19,090 nt of DNA, from assembly GCA_035294725.1 (NCBI GenBank), contig DATGKK010000106.1, positions 1-19,090 of the forward strand, written 5' to 3'. The notes under the pieces are model-generated. The model was given only the letters and a program-made list of their open reading frames with translations. It was not told the origin of the DNA and searched no databases. The stretch is from DATGKK01 sp035294725 (GTDB lineage Bacteria; Actinomycetota; Acidimicrobiia; Acidimicrobiales; Bog-793). Position 1 is the first letter of the stretch. Each line of letters starts with the position of its first letter. The position numbers and the translations under genes were made by a program. This document shows positions 1 through 7,227 of the stretch, in pieces.

Positions 1-1
1 G

Positions 2-766
2 ATCGGGTTCCTCGCCGGCGCCGTCGTCGTGCTCGGTCTGTTCGTCTACCTCGAGTCCCGTGCGAGGGACCCTCTGCTGCCGCTCAGGGTGCTCGTCGAG
101 CGGAACCGGGGCGGATCCAACCTCGCCATCCTCCTCGTCGGGGTCGGGATGTTCGGCGTCTTCCTGTTCCTCACCTACTACCTCCAGCTCACCCTCGGCT
201 ACTCGCCGGTGAAGACCGGCCTTGCCTTCTTGCCGATGGTGGGCGGGATCATGGTGGCGAGCACGCTCGGCGGCGTCGTGGTCCTCCCGAGGACCGGGCC
301 GAAGCCGCTCGTCGTCACCGGGATGCTGATCGCGGCGGGCGGCATGTTCCTCCTGACCTCGATCTCGGTCTCGAGCGGGTACGCCGCGCACGTCCTACCG
401 GCGCTCGTCGTCGCCGGCATCGGAATGGGCCTCATCTTCTCGGCCGCGATGAACGCAGCGACGGCCGGCGCCGAGCCACACGACGCGGGGGTCGCTTCGG
501 CTCTGCCGAACGTCGCCCAGCAGATCGGGGGCGCCCTCGGGCCGGCCCTCCTCAACACCATCGCCACGAGCGCAGCGGTCCACTACATCCCGCCGCCCCA
601 TGCCAGCCCGGCCTACGCCGCTGCGGCGGCCAGCGTGCACGGGGACACGACGGCCTTCACGGTCGTCTGGATCATCCTGCTCGCCTCCGCCGCCGTGTCG
701 GCGCTCGTGCTGCGCCGGGGGCGGATCGCCCTCCCGATGTCGGGAGCTCCTCTGCACGGAGGGTGA
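2..766 (+). CDS. MFS drug exporter, DHA2 (EmrB/QacA) type, C-terminal part
   Basis: The frame is open from base 2 and ends at TGA 764-766, so only the last ~254 residues are present; the start lies outside the window. Several long hydrophobic segments are visible (for example LAILLVGVGMFGVFLFL and the stretch after HVLPALVV). The segment DPLLPLRVL followed by a membrane span with YYLQLTLGYSP and a GLAFLPM motif is typical of the second half of 14-TM DHA2 proton-driven multidrug exporters. The family pumps amphipathic compounds out across the cytoplasmic membrane; the substrate cannot be read from this fragment. The C-terminal tail is short, basic and cytosolic. The next gene starts 72 bases downstream and is probably separate. 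Confidence is high for MFS and moderate for DHA2. Confidence 0.88.
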   Translation: MGFLAGAVVVLGLFVYLESRARDPLLPLRVLVERNRGGSNLAILLVGVGMFGVFLFLTYYLQLTLGYSPVKTGLAFLPMVGGIMVASTLGGVVVLPRTGPKPLVVTGMLIAAGGMFLLTSISVSSGYAAHVLPALVVAGIGMGLIFSAAMNAATAGAEPHDAGVASALPNVAQQIGGALGPALLNTIATSAAVHYIPPPHASPAYAAAAASVHGDTTAFTVVWIILLASAAVSALVLRRGRIALPMSGAPLHGG

Positions 767-838
767 CCGCCCCGGGGCTTGTGCCTGGCACACCGCAAAC
801 CGCTAAAGGTCGGGCCCCCTCCTGCCGATAGGAGCGCC

Positions 839-1804
839 ATGCCGGCGGCGAGTGCGAACGGGCGAGCCACGGGCGTCGCCGCCCAGCGCTGCGCCGTGTG
901 CGACGCGGACGTCCTGTTCCTCCCGGTCTGCCCCGCCTGCGGCTCGCCCACCGGCAACGACGGCGTCCCCCCGCCGCCCCCCGTCGCCCCGCCACCGATC
1001 GCCTGGCCGCCAGAAGCCACCGGCGGCGGCGGGCAGATGGGCACGATGGTGAGCTTCGCCGACGCCGCCCGGAAGCGGAACCACGGTGCCCTTCCCGACC
1101 AGCTCGTGCGGGCATGGGCGCCGCCGCCGGGCGCCTTGGTGTCGCCATCCTCGAGAGCCGATGACTTTGCCGTCGCTCGGCGCCACCGCACCATTGTCCC
1201 CGCCCGCAGGGGCCGTGTCCTTCTCGGTGCGGCGGTCGCGGTGGCGCTCGCTGCAGCTCTCGGACTGCAGCTCTCCCATCTCGACAGACAGCCTGCGGCG
1301 GGCATCCCACCGCACGGCTCGGCACCTGCCGCTCCCTCCCGCTACGAGGCGGGGGGCCTGCCGTTCACCGCAGCCTTCCCGGTTGCGCCGACGCTCAGCC
1401 ACGAGCACCTCAGCCTGCTTGGCCTCGGCTACGTCGCCTCCTCCTACACGGCTGAGTCGTCCGGCACCGTGCTCTCGGTCGGGGTGTACCCCCTTCCCGT
1501 GGGCTTCGGCCATCCCGTTCCCGCGGCGACCTTCGTGCGCAACTTCCTCCGTATCGAGGGCGTGGAGCGGCCGGGGACGTCAGTGAGCGCCGGCGCCATG
1601 ACGAAGATCCAGGGGCTCGACGCCGCGATGCTGGCGGGCACCTCCGACGGGGGCCGTGTCGCGACCTTCGGGGCGATCGTGCTCGACGGCCACGTCGTCT
1701 ACGAGCTCCTCGCCACTGGGCCGGCAACGACGGTCGAGGGGACCTTTGGGACGTTCCTCGCCCGCTTCCGCATCGTCGACCCGGCGCTCGGGTTCACCTT
1801 CTGA
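839..1804 (+). CDS. Unknown protein: N-terminal zinc ribbon, Pro-rich linker, one TM, extracytoplasmic domain
   Basis: A 321-residue product. I chose ATG 839 because AGGAG (830-834) lies four bases upstream; a TTG 20 codons earlier has no such support. C18/C21 and C31/C34 form a CxxC...CxxC zinc-ribbon-like knuckle. A Pro/Gly-rich linker (about 42-66) and a variable basic stretch follow. One membrane span lies at about 127-145 (VLLGAAVAVALAAALGL). The ~175-residue remainder begins with a small Pro/Ala-rich spacer and is mixed alpha/beta in composition; it would lie outside the membrane. I do not recognise this C-terminal domain. The architecture (cytosolic zinc ribbon joined to an external domain) resembles many uncharacterised actinobacterial membrane proteins. 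No function is assigned. Codon usage matches the neighbours, so there is no sign of transfer. Confidence 0.8.
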   Translation: MPAASANGRATGVAAQRCAVCDADVLFLPVCPACGSPTGNDGVPPPPPVAPPPIAWPPEATGGGGQMGTMVSFADAARKRNHGALPDQLVRAWAPPPGALVSPSSRADDFAVARRHRTIVPARRGRVLLGAAVAVALAAALGLQLSHLDRQPAAGIPPHGSAPAAPSRYEAGGLPFTAAFPVAPTLSHEHLSLLGLGYVASSYTAESSGTVLSVGVYPLPVGFGHPVPAATFVRNFLRIEGVERPGTSVSAGAMTKIQGLDAAMLAGTSDGGRVATFGAIVLDGHVVYELLATGPATTVEGTFGTFLARFRIVDPALGFTF

Positions 1805-1830
1805 GGCCGGCACCTTCGCTTCCCGCCAGG

Positions 1831-1836
1831 TAGCCT
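1831..1836 (+). promoter_or_regulatory. Putative -10 box for the TrmH-family gene
   Basis: TAGCCT, 11 bases before ATG 1848. Transcription starting about 7 bases after the box would give a leader of only a few bases. No clear -35 hexamer is visible. There is no Shine-Dalgarno sequence before the ATG, which fits a leaderless or near-leaderless mRNA. Confidence 0.5.
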
Positions 1837-1847
1837 CATCGGCCCGG

Positions 1848-2684
1848 ATGACGGGCGACCTGATCACGAGCGGTGCCAACCCGTTCTTCCGGCGCGTCCG
1901 GGAGCTCGCAACCGGCCGGCGGCGAAAGGGCGAGACGAGCCTGTACTGCGAGGGGGTCCAGCCGGTGTGGCGCGCGCTGGAGGCCGGTGCCGACATCGAG
2001 GCGCTCGTGGTGGCGCCGGCGCTCGTCGACGAGGCCTCGCCGGCGGCTCGCCTCCTCGATCGGGCCGTCGATGCCGGCCACCGCGTGGTGCGGGTGAGCA
2101 GCGAGCTGTTCGGGCGGCTCTCGGATCGGGACGGACCCTCCGGCATCGCGGCCGTCGTCCGCCGGGCGGAGTGCTCGCTCGAGGAGCTCCCCATTGGCGA
2201 GGACTCGGTCGTCGTCGTCCTGCACGAGGTGGCCAATCCCGGCAACCTCGGCTCGATCCTGCGCACGGCGGACGCCGCTGGAGCCGCCGGGGTCGTGCTG
2301 TCGGGCGCCACCGCCGACCCCTTCTCCCCCGCAGCCGTCAAGGCGAGCATGGGTTCGCTGTTCAACGTCGCCATCGCCCGCGTGCCGGAGATCGACGACG
2401 TGTTCGACTGGGCCGCAGGGGCCGGTGTCACCGCGGTCACGACGTCCGAGGATGCGGCCCGGTCCTACGACGCGGTCGACTATCCGCGGCCGCTCGCCCT
2501 CGTCTTCGGGAGCGAGGGCGAGGGTCTTGCGCCGGAGGTGCTCGGTCGTGGCAGCCTCGCCGTGCGGATCCCGATGGTCGGCGGCGCCAGCTCGCTCAAC
2601 TTGTCGGTGGCCGTCGGGGTGATGCTCTTCGAGGTCCAGCGAGGGCGCCTCGAGGCTCGCGGGGGCGCAGCGCCGGAGCTGTGA
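1848..2684 (+). CDS. SpoU/TrmH-family RNA 2'-O-methyltransferase (23S rRNA methyltransferase-like)
   Basis: A 278-residue SPOUT methyltransferase expected to transfer a methyl group from SAM to a ribose 2'-OH in rRNA or tRNA. All three SpoU motifs are present: motif 1 at about 130-144 (NPGNLGSILRTADAAG, with Asn130 and Arg139), motif 2 at about 219-227 (LVFGSEGEGL) and motif 3 at about 241-260 (IPMVGGASSLNLSVAVG). These form the trefoil-knot cofactor site. The N-terminal ~100 residues match the small substrate-binding domain seen in RlmB/TsnR-like members (NPFFRRVREL, then a DRDGPSG turn). Length is normal. I chose ATG 1848 because the protein similarity begins there and a TAGCCT box lies just upstream; an upstream in-frame start would run into the previous gene. 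The exact RNA target is not readable from sequence. Confidence 0.9.
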   Translation: MTGDLITSGANPFFRRVRELATGRRRKGETSLYCEGVQPVWRALEAGADIEALVVAPALVDEASPAARLLDRAVDAGHRVVRVSSELFGRLSDRDGPSGIAAVVRRAECSLEELPIGEDSVVVVLHEVANPGNLGSILRTADAAGAAGVVLSGATADPFSPAAVKASMGSLFNVAIARVPEIDDVFDWAAGAGVTAVTTSEDAARSYDAVDYPRPLALVFGSEGEGLAPEVLGRGSLAVRIPMVGGASSLNLSVAVGVMLFEVQRGRLEARGGAAPEL

Positions 2685-2731
2685 CTCCCCGGGGCCACGG
2701 CCGGTGCCGATCTCGGCTGCTCCGCCTCGCG

Positions 2732-2737
2732 TAGCCT
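2732..2737 (+). promoter_or_regulatory. Putative -10 box giving a leaderless mRNA
   Basis: TAGCCT ends six bases before ATG 2744. A start about 7 bases after the box would fall on the A of the ATG itself. There is no Shine-Dalgarno sequence in between and no recognisable -35. Confidence 0.55.
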
Positions 2738-2743
2738 GGCGGC

Positions 2744-3325
2744 ATGGGAGGGTGGCCCGTGGCCGAGCTGGCACCCCTCGCTTCGAGCAGCCCTCCGGAG
2801 CAGGGCCGAGCCGCGAGCGAGGCCCCCGTCTCCCTCGACGGGGGCTCGCGCCAGGAGCGCGGCCTCGAGATCGAGATCCGCTCTGCGCTGGTATCGCGGA
2901 TCGTCCAGACGTTCGTGTTCGCCGCCGGCGGCTTCGTCGCCGTCGTCGGCACCATCGCGCTCGCCGGCCGAGGATCGCCCTGGGCCGCTCTCGCCGCCGC
3001 TGCCGCAGCCGTGTGGAGTCTCTACTTCTGGCGGCTCATCGGGCTCTCGGTGACGAGCCGTGGCGAGGTGCTCGAGGTGCGCAACCTGTACGCGACCCGG
3101 CGCGTCCCGAGGTCGGCAGTGAGGTCGGTCGCGCTCGGCCCGAGCAACGTCGCGAAGGCGCCGAGCCGAACGGTCGTGCTCGAGCTGGCGGACGGCTCCT
3201 TGCTGCCTCTCGACGCATGCGCCCGGACGGTGCAGCCACCCCGTCGTGCCAGGCGGGTCGCCGAGCTCCAACGGCGGCTCGCCGAGTGGGCCGAGGCCGT
3301 CGACGGCGCAGGGTCGGGAGGCTGA
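2744..3325 (+). CDS. Small membrane protein with two TM segments and a PH-like domain
   Basis: A 193-residue protein. The N-terminal ~45 residues are polar and probably disordered. Two membrane spans at about 53-73 and 79-97 form a hairpin. The C-terminal half (about 101-150) has the beta-rich pattern of bacterial PH domains: a strand with GLSVTSRGEVLEVRN, then RRVPRSAVRSVALG, then VVLELADGSLLPL. Such proteins are widespread in actinobacteria and mostly uncharacterised; many of them sit in the cytoplasmic membrane with the PH-like domain inside. Start ATG 2744 fits the TAGCCT box six bases upstream. The gene ends 57 bases before the end of the convergent nitroreductase gene. The PH assignment rests on pattern only. 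Confidence 0.7.
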   Translation: MGGWPVAELAPLASSSPPEQGRAASEAPVSLDGGSRQERGLEIEIRSALVSRIVQTFVFAAGGFVAVVGTIALAGRGSPWAALAAAAAAVWSLYFWRLIGLSVTSRGEVLEVRNLYATRRVPRSAVRSVALGPSNVAKAPSRTVVLELADGSLLPLDACARTVQPPRRARRVAELQRRLAEWAEAVDGAGSGG

Positions 3326-3382
3326 GCAGCCTGTATCGCCGGATAGTGGGGCCGGTCCCTCCCATGCCGTGAGCTCACAGGA

Positions 3383-4024
3383 TCACGACGGGCGGGGGTG
3401 GGTGACGTCGGGCCCGGATCCAGCAAAGCGGCCCCGGTGGACCACCTCTCGGGATGGCCTCCTCCGGCCGGTCAGGTTCCGGCGCGCTGCGGTCGGATCG
3501 GGGTGGCCGATCGCCACGGTGCCGACGATGTCGTAGCCGTCCGGGATGCCGAACGCGGCCCTCAGCCGCTCGGCGTCGCCGGGACCGGTGCCGAACAGGA
3601 GCGCGCCGAGCCCTTCGTCGACAGCGGCCAGCAGCAGCAGCATGACGACGCAGCCGGCGTCGACGAACCAGTAGGGGACTGGCCAGCGGGCCTCGTCGCG
3701 GTCGATCCATCCCTTGTCCGGCTCTGCGTAGCGGTCGAGGTAGCGCTCCCGGGAGGTGAGCACCATCACGAGGAGAGGGGCGCGGCGCACCGCAGCTGCG
3801 ACCTCAGCGCTCCAGCTGGCTCGCTCGGTCGGTTGGTGGGCGGCCCACAGCCGGACCCGGTCCTGCTCAGTCTCGAGCACGAGCAGCTCGCAACCCTGGC
3901 TGAACCCGGCTGAGGGGGCGCGTAGCCCGGCGGCGATGATGCGCTCGCGTGCCCCGTCGTCGACCGGTTCGCTCGTGAAGTGCCGGATCATGCGGCGGCT
4001 CCTGATCGCTGCGGAGAGCTCCAT
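3383..4024 (-). CDS. Nitroreductase-family FMN oxidoreductase
   Basis: A 213-residue flavoprotein-type product. The N-terminus carries the family's FMN-contact pattern, an Arg-rich RSRRMIRHF at about 8-16, then APSAG at 36-40 within a helix start. The C-terminus has the IVGTVAIGHPD strand at about 166-176 and a basic RRRPSREVVHRGRF stretch at 187-200 that usually contacts FMN phosphate. The hydrophobic helix in between (VDAGCVVMLLLLAAVDEGLGA) is the core dimer helix. Enzymes of this fold use NAD(P)H and FMN to reduce nitro compounds, quinones or enones, or to dehalogenate; the substrate cannot be read here. The start is ATG 4024. It is divergent from the UbiE-like gene with 59 bases between starts, so shared regulation is possible. 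Confidence 0.87.
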   Translation of the reverse strand: MELSAAIRSRRMIRHFTSEPVDDGARERIIAAGLRAPSAGFSQGCELLVLETEQDRVRLWAAHQPTERASWSAEVAAAVRRAPLLVMVLTSRERYLDRYAEPDKGWIDRDEARWPVPYWFVDAGCVVMLLLLAAVDEGLGALLFGTGPGDAERLRAAFGIPDGYDIVGTVAIGHPDPTAARRNLTGRRRPSREVVHRGRFAGSGPDVTHPRPS

Positions 4025-4030
4025 CAGGCT

Positions 4031-4036
4031 TGGATA
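4031..4036 (-). promoter_or_regulatory. Putative -10 box for the nitroreductase gene
   Basis: Read on the minus strand, TATCCA ends six bases before ATG 4024, the same spacing as other leaderless candidates here. It lacks the final T of TANNNT, so support is weak. Confidence 0.35.
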
Positions 4037-4048
4037 CCACGGGCCGGT

Positions 4049-4058
4049 CGCAATTGCG
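4049..4058. promoter_or_regulatory. 10-bp perfect palindrome in a divergent promoter region (possible operator)
   Basis: CGCAATTGCG lies midway between the divergent starts of the nitroreductase (ATG 4024) and UbiE-like (GTG 4084) genes. With 17-base spacers from the two proposed -10 boxes, both -35 regions would fall on this palindrome. A regulator bound here could control both genes. The partner protein is unknown. Confidence 0.35.
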
Positions 4059-4071
4059 GCGGTCCCTGTGC

Positions 4072-4077
4072 GATCCT
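4072..4077 (+). promoter_or_regulatory. Putative -10 box for the UbiE-like gene
   Basis: GATCCT ends six bases before GTG 4084. The first T of the usual TANNNT is replaced by G, but position and spacing match the other candidates. It helps to choose GTG 4084 as the start. Confidence 0.35.
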
Positions 4078-4083
4078 CGCGAG

Positions 4084-4827
4084 GTGCTGACCGAGCGCGG
4101 CGGCCGCGAGGGGAGATCGTCCCGCTTCGCTCAGGGCCTGTTCTCGCCCCTGCCGCAGCGTTACGACCGCCTCGCCGAGCTCCTCTCGTTCGGCCAGAAC
4201 GGCCGCTGGCGCCGGGAGATGGTCGGCCATGCGCTGGCCGACAACCCCGCGTGCGTGCTCGACGTCGCGACGGGCCCCGGGGGAGTTGCGCTCCAGATGG
4301 CCCGGCGCAGCTCGGCGAGGATCGTGGGCCTCGACGTCACCGAGTCGATGCTGGCGGCCGCCGCTCGCGCCGTCGAGCGGGAGAGCCTGTCCGAGCGGAT
4401 CGCACTCGTGCGGGCGACGGCAGAGGGGCTCCCGTTCCCGGATGCGAGCTTCGATGCCCTCACGTTCACCTACCTCCTGCGCTACGTCCCCGATCCGGCG
4501 GCCGTGCTCGCCGAGCTCGCTCGGGTAGTGCGGCCCGGCGGCGCGATCGCGAGCCTCGAGTTCGCCGTCCCGCCGGCGGCGGCCTGGCGGGCGGCCTGGT
4601 GGGGCTACACCCGCATGGTGCTGCCCGTGGCGGGCGCCGTCACCGGGGGTCGTGAGTGGTACGAGGTGGGTCGCTTCCTCGGCCCGAGCATCACCGGGCA
4701 CTACGACCGGTACCCGCTCGACTGGACGATCGCGGCCTGGCAGGCGGCAGGGATCGGCGACGTCGAGTACCGGCGGATGAGCCTCGGCGGCGGCCTCGTC
4801 ATGTGGGGGCGCAGGACCGGTGGCTGA
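4084..4827 (+). CDS. UbiE/MenG-like SAM-dependent C-methyltransferase
   Basis: A 247-residue class I methyltransferase. The N-terminus has the UbiE-type pattern of a YD followed by SFGQ and WRR (about 27-44). Motif I is VLDVATGPGG at 58-67, followed by the acidic-loop strand IVGLDVTESML and by ATAEGLPFPDASFDA (motif II area). The family methylates demethylmenaquinone or 2-polyprenyl benzoquinols in respiratory-quinone synthesis, using SAM at the membrane surface. Menaquinone is the expected quinone in this type of organism, but a paralogue acting on another substrate is possible. I prefer GTG 4084 to the TTG at 4030: family similarity begins after it, and a -10-like box precedes it. Its 3' end overlaps the next gene by 8 bases, so the two are translationally coupled. 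Confidence 0.8.
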   Translation: MLTERGGREGRSSRFAQGLFSPLPQRYDRLAELLSFGQNGRWRREMVGHALADNPACVLDVATGPGGVALQMARRSSARIVGLDVTESMLAAAARAVERESLSERIALVRATAEGLPFPDASFDALTFTYLLRYVPDPAAVLAELARVVRPGGAIASLEFAVPPAAAWRAAWWGYTRMVLPVAGAVTGGREWYEVGRFLGPSITGHYDRYPLDWTIAAWQAAGIGDVEYRRMSLGGGLVMWGRRTGG

Positions 4828-5572
4828 GCAGGTCGCCAGGGAGCGAAGGCTGCCTCCCGCCTATTACGCCCACGCCCCGGGCGGGCGGGTCCGTGACTGG
4901 TGGGCGCTGCTCCACCCGCCCTACACGCTCTGGCACCTCGCCTACGTCGTCATCGGCGCGAGCCTGGCGCCACGCGAGCACCTCACGAACCTGCTCGCTG
5001 CAGTGGCGGCGTTCTTCCTCGCCGTCGGAGTGTCCGCCCACGCCCTCGACGAGCTCCACAGCCGTCCTCTTCGGACCGAGCTCAGCGACCGCACCCTCAT
5101 CGCGGCCGCGGCGGTGGCGCTGGCGGGCGCGACGGCGCTCGGAGCAGCTGGCGTGCTGCGCGTCGGAGCGGTGCTCGTCCCCTTCATCGTCCTCGGCGTC
5201 CTCCTCGTGCTCGCCTACAACCTGGAGCTGTTCGGGGGAGCTGCTCATCGAGACGTCGTGTTCGCCCTTGGCTGGGGCTCGTTCCCGGTCCTCGTCGGGT
5301 GCGTGGCCGAGGGGGGGACCCTTGAGCCGGCTGCCGTGCTCGCCGCGCTCGCGGCCGCAGGGCTCTCGTATGCCCAGCGGGCGCTCAGCACCCGCGCGCG
5401 CCAGGTACGCCGGGAGGCGGTGCAGGTGGGGGGCTCGGTCCTCATGCGTGACGGATCGAGAGCCGTGGTCGACGAGAGCTACCTGCTCGCACCGGTCGAG
5501 ATGGCGCTCCGCATGCTGTCGTGGACCGTCGTGCTGCTGGCCGCCGCCCTCGCCGTGGACCGGATGGGCTGA
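4820..5572 (+). CDS. Polytopic membrane protein, UbiA-like in outline
   Basis: A 250-residue protein starting at GTG 4820, inside the end of the methyltransferase gene. About seven hydrophobic spans are visible (near 34-50, 56-73, 91-112, 115-134, 145-162, 168-184 and 228-246). After the second span comes AHALDELHSRPL (73-84), placed where UbiA prenyltransferases carry their first NDxxDxxxD motif; only Asp77 of that motif would be kept. The stretch YNLELFGG...DVVFALGWGSFP (133-156) also resembles UbiA-type loops. No second Asp-rich motif is apparent. Pairing with a UbiE-like methyltransferase recalls menA-menG. I infer a prenyl-lipid or quinone link, but a catalytic prenyltransferase role is doubtful. 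An unrelated membrane family remains possible. Confidence 0.6.
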   Translation: MAEQVARERRLPPAYYAHAPGGRVRDWWALLHPPYTLWHLAYVVIGASLAPREHLTNLLAAVAAFFLAVGVSAHALDELHSRPLRTELSDRTLIAAAAVALAGATALGAAGVLRVGAVLVPFIVLGVLLVLAYNLELFGGAAHRDVVFALGWGSFPVLVGCVAEGGTLEPAAVLAALAAAGLSYAQRALSTRARQVRREAVQVGGSVLMRDGSRAVVDESYLLAPVEMALRMLSWTVVLLAAALAVDRMG

Positions 5573-5614
5573 CAGTGGCCCGGGGACTGCCAATCCGCCG
5601 AGGGCATCCAGCCG

Positions 5615-5620
5615 TATCCT
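5615..5620 (+). promoter_or_regulatory. Putative -10 box for the ECF sigma operon
   Basis: TATCCT ends five bases before GTG 5626, with no Shine-Dalgarno sequence in between. This supports GTG 5626 as the start of a leaderless message. No ECF-type GGAAC -35 is seen at the expected distance, so autoregulation is not evident. Confidence 0.45.
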
Positions 5621-5625
5621 CCGGT

Positions 5626-6249
5626 GTGCGGACCGGTGGCATCGTCGACACTCGCTCTGACGAGGCCCTGCTCGCCGCGATGGCGATTGGCGACGAGTCG
5701 GCCGGGCTCGCGTTCGTCCGCCGGTACCAGCGCCGGGTCTTCGGCCTCGCCCGCGGGATCGTCGCCGACCCCGGTGTGGCCGAAGAGATCGCGCAGGAAG
5801 CTCTGATCCGGGTCTGGCGCCACGCCCCGGTCTACGACGCCCGGCGGGGCTCGGTCGCGACGTGGGTGCTCACGATCACCCGGAACCTCGCCATCGACGC
5901 CCTCCGGCTGCGCCGGGCGGTACCGATGGAGCCGGACGACCTCATCGCGCTCGGCCTCGCCAGCAACGAGAGCGACCCGGCCGAGGCCGCCCAGCGCGCC
6001 GACGCGACCTGGCGGGTGCACGAGGTGCTCCGGCAGCTCCCGTCCGAGCAGCGCCGGGCGCTGCTCCTCTCCGCGTACTACGGTCTCACGGCCCAGGAGA
6101 TCTCCACCCGGGACCAGATCCCGCTCGGCACGGTGAAGACAAGGATCCGGAGCGCCCTCGCGAAGGTGAGGGCAACCCTTGCCGACCCGGGCGAGCCGGC
6201 CAACCCGGTCCCGGGCACGGCTCGCGCCGAGGAGCACGTCGATGGGTGA
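5626..6249 (+). CDS. ECF-family RNA polymerase sigma factor
   Basis: A 207-residue two-domain sigma factor. Region 2 spans about 27-95 and includes the core-binding and -10-recognition helices (AFVRRYQRRVFGLAR, then EEIAQEALIRVWR, then TWVLTITRNLAIDALR). Region 4 spans about 132-182 with the helix-turn-helix LTAQEISTRDQIPLGTVKTR for -35 recognition. A linker of ~35 acidic/hydrophobic residues joins them. The product directs RNA polymerase to a stress or envelope regulon. The next gene encodes a zinc anti-sigma factor whose start overlaps this stop by 8 bases, so the pair is co-transcribed and the sigma is probably held inactive at the membrane. With an RskA-like partner it resembles SigK-type systems; the inducing signal is unknown. 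GTG 5626 was chosen because of the TATCCT box just upstream. Confidence 0.92.
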   Translation: MRTGGIVDTRSDEALLAAMAIGDESAGLAFVRRYQRRVFGLARGIVADPGVAEEIAQEALIRVWRHAPVYDARRGSVATWVLTITRNLAIDALRLRRAVPMEPDDLIALGLASNESDPAEAAQRADATWRVHEVLRQLPSEQRRALLLSAYYGLTAQEISTRDQIPLGTVKTRIRSALAKVRATLADPGEPANPVPGTARAEEHVDG

Positions 6250-6937
6250 GCCGGCGACCTGCCGCGAGGTGCGGGAGCACGCCGCCGAGCTCGCACTTGG
6301 CGTGCTGGTCGGGGCCGAGCGGGCGGCGGTGCTCGACCACCTGGAGACGTGCGCCGCCTGCCGTGAGGAGGTGCACCGCTACTCTGCTGCGGCCGACGCG
6401 GTCCTCCAGTTCGCCCCGGCGTCCGATCCCCCTCCCGGCTTCGAGATGCGCCTGCTTGCTCGGCGCGATGCGGCCGAGCGAGCGCGCGGCCGCCAGCAGC
6501 GACTCGCCCGACAAGCTCGCCACCGGCACGGCTCGGCGCGGCGTCCTCCCCGCGTGGTGGCCGCCGCTGCCGCAGCCGGCCTCGTGCTCGCGGCCGGGAT
6601 CGGGGTTGGTGCGACCCTCGCTTCGCAGGGGACGACGGGGCCGGCGGGCGTGCGGACCGCCGCCCTTTCCTACGACGGCGTCGATCGGGGGAGCGTCGTG
6701 CTGACCGAGGGCCGCCCGGCGGTGCTGGTGATGACGGTCGACCTACCGGGGTGGTCAGGCTGGGTCAGCTGCGTCGTGGGCGAGAGCGGCGGCAAGGAGG
6801 TGACCGTCGGCCGCTTCTGGCTGAGGAACGGGCATGGCTCCTGGTCCCACCGCCTGGACCTGCCGGGCGCCGCCGTGCGCGAGGCCGCCGTCGAGGCGCC
6901 GGGCGGCGCTGTCGTGGCGTCTGCCACCCTGCCGTGA
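6242..6937 (+). CDS. Membrane anti-sigma factor with zinc-binding (ZAS) domain, RskA-like
   Basis: A 231-residue protein; GAGGAG at 6229-6234 sits seven bases before ATG 6242. The N-terminus holds an anti-sigma zinc motif: Cys7, then His33-x3-Cys37-x2-Cys40 in the DHLETCAACREEV helix. A basic, variable linker leads to one membrane span at about 103-124. The outer C-terminal domain is beta-rich, with a pattern like the RskA C-terminal domain, ending in an EAPGGAVVASATLP stretch. It should bind and sequester the upstream ECF sigma factor through the cytosolic domain and release it when the outer domain or redox state changes. The CxxC within the ZAS motif could make release redox-sensitive, but this cannot be told from sequence. 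It ends 11 bases from the end of the convergent Smr gene. Confidence 0.9.
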   Translation: MGEPATCREVREHAAELALGVLVGAERAAVLDHLETCAACREEVHRYSAAADAVLQFAPASDPPPGFEMRLLARRDAAERARGRQQRLARQARHRHGSARRPPRVVAAAAAAGLVLAAGIGVGATLASQGTTGPAGVRTAALSYDGVDRGSVVLTEGRPAVLVMTVDLPGWSGWVSCVVGESGGKEVTVGRFWLRNGHGSWSHRLDLPGAAVREAAVEAPGGAVVASATLP

Positions 6938-6948
6938 CGCCAGAGCGG

Positions 6949-7203
6949 CTACTTCCAGCGGAAGTGGACGAACAGGCGGCCCCAGTTCTTCGAGTCCTTC
7001 TCGACCCGGTGGTAGAGGGCCTTCACGTCCTTTCGATCGAGGTACCGCAGGACATGCTGCTTCAGCGCCCCTGAGCCTTTGCCCGGGATGATCTCCACGA
7101 CGGAGGCCTTCTTCTGGACGGCCTCGTCCATGATCGCTGCGAGCGCGGCGTCGATGTCCCTGCCCTTGTTGTAGATGTCGTGGAGGTCGAGCTTGAGCTT
7201 CAC
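6949..7203 (-). CDS. Stand-alone Smr-domain protein
   Basis: A short 84-residue protein that is almost entirely one Smr (small MutS-related) domain. The LDLHD strand at residues 5-9 matches the LDxH motif, a long helix follows, and IIPGKGSGALKQHVLRYLDR (about 38-57) corresponds to the HGxGxG loop, with Pro-Gly in place of His-Gly. Smr domains are nicking nucleases or nucleic-acid-binding modules found at the end of MutS2 or alone. Known roles include collided-ribosome rescue and recombination control; which applies here is unknown. The missing His in the second loop may reduce nuclease activity. The start is GTG 7203, 24 bases after the tRNA-Pro 3' end on the same strand, with no Shine-Dalgarno sequence and no separate promoter visible. 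Confidence 0.85.
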   Translation of the reverse strand: MKLKLDLHDIYNKGRDIDAALAAIMDEAVQKKASVVEIIPGKGSGALKQHVLRYLDRKDVKALYHRVEKDSKNWGRLFVHFRWK

Positions 7204-7227
7204 GGCCGTCGGCGACGCGAGTGCACG

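Noticed and set aside
3369..3378. 10-bp palindrome GTGAGCTCAC between the convergent PH-like and nitroreductase genes
   Set aside because: It lies between two gene ends, not at a promoter. It is too short and lacks a T-run for a terminator, so chance is adequate.
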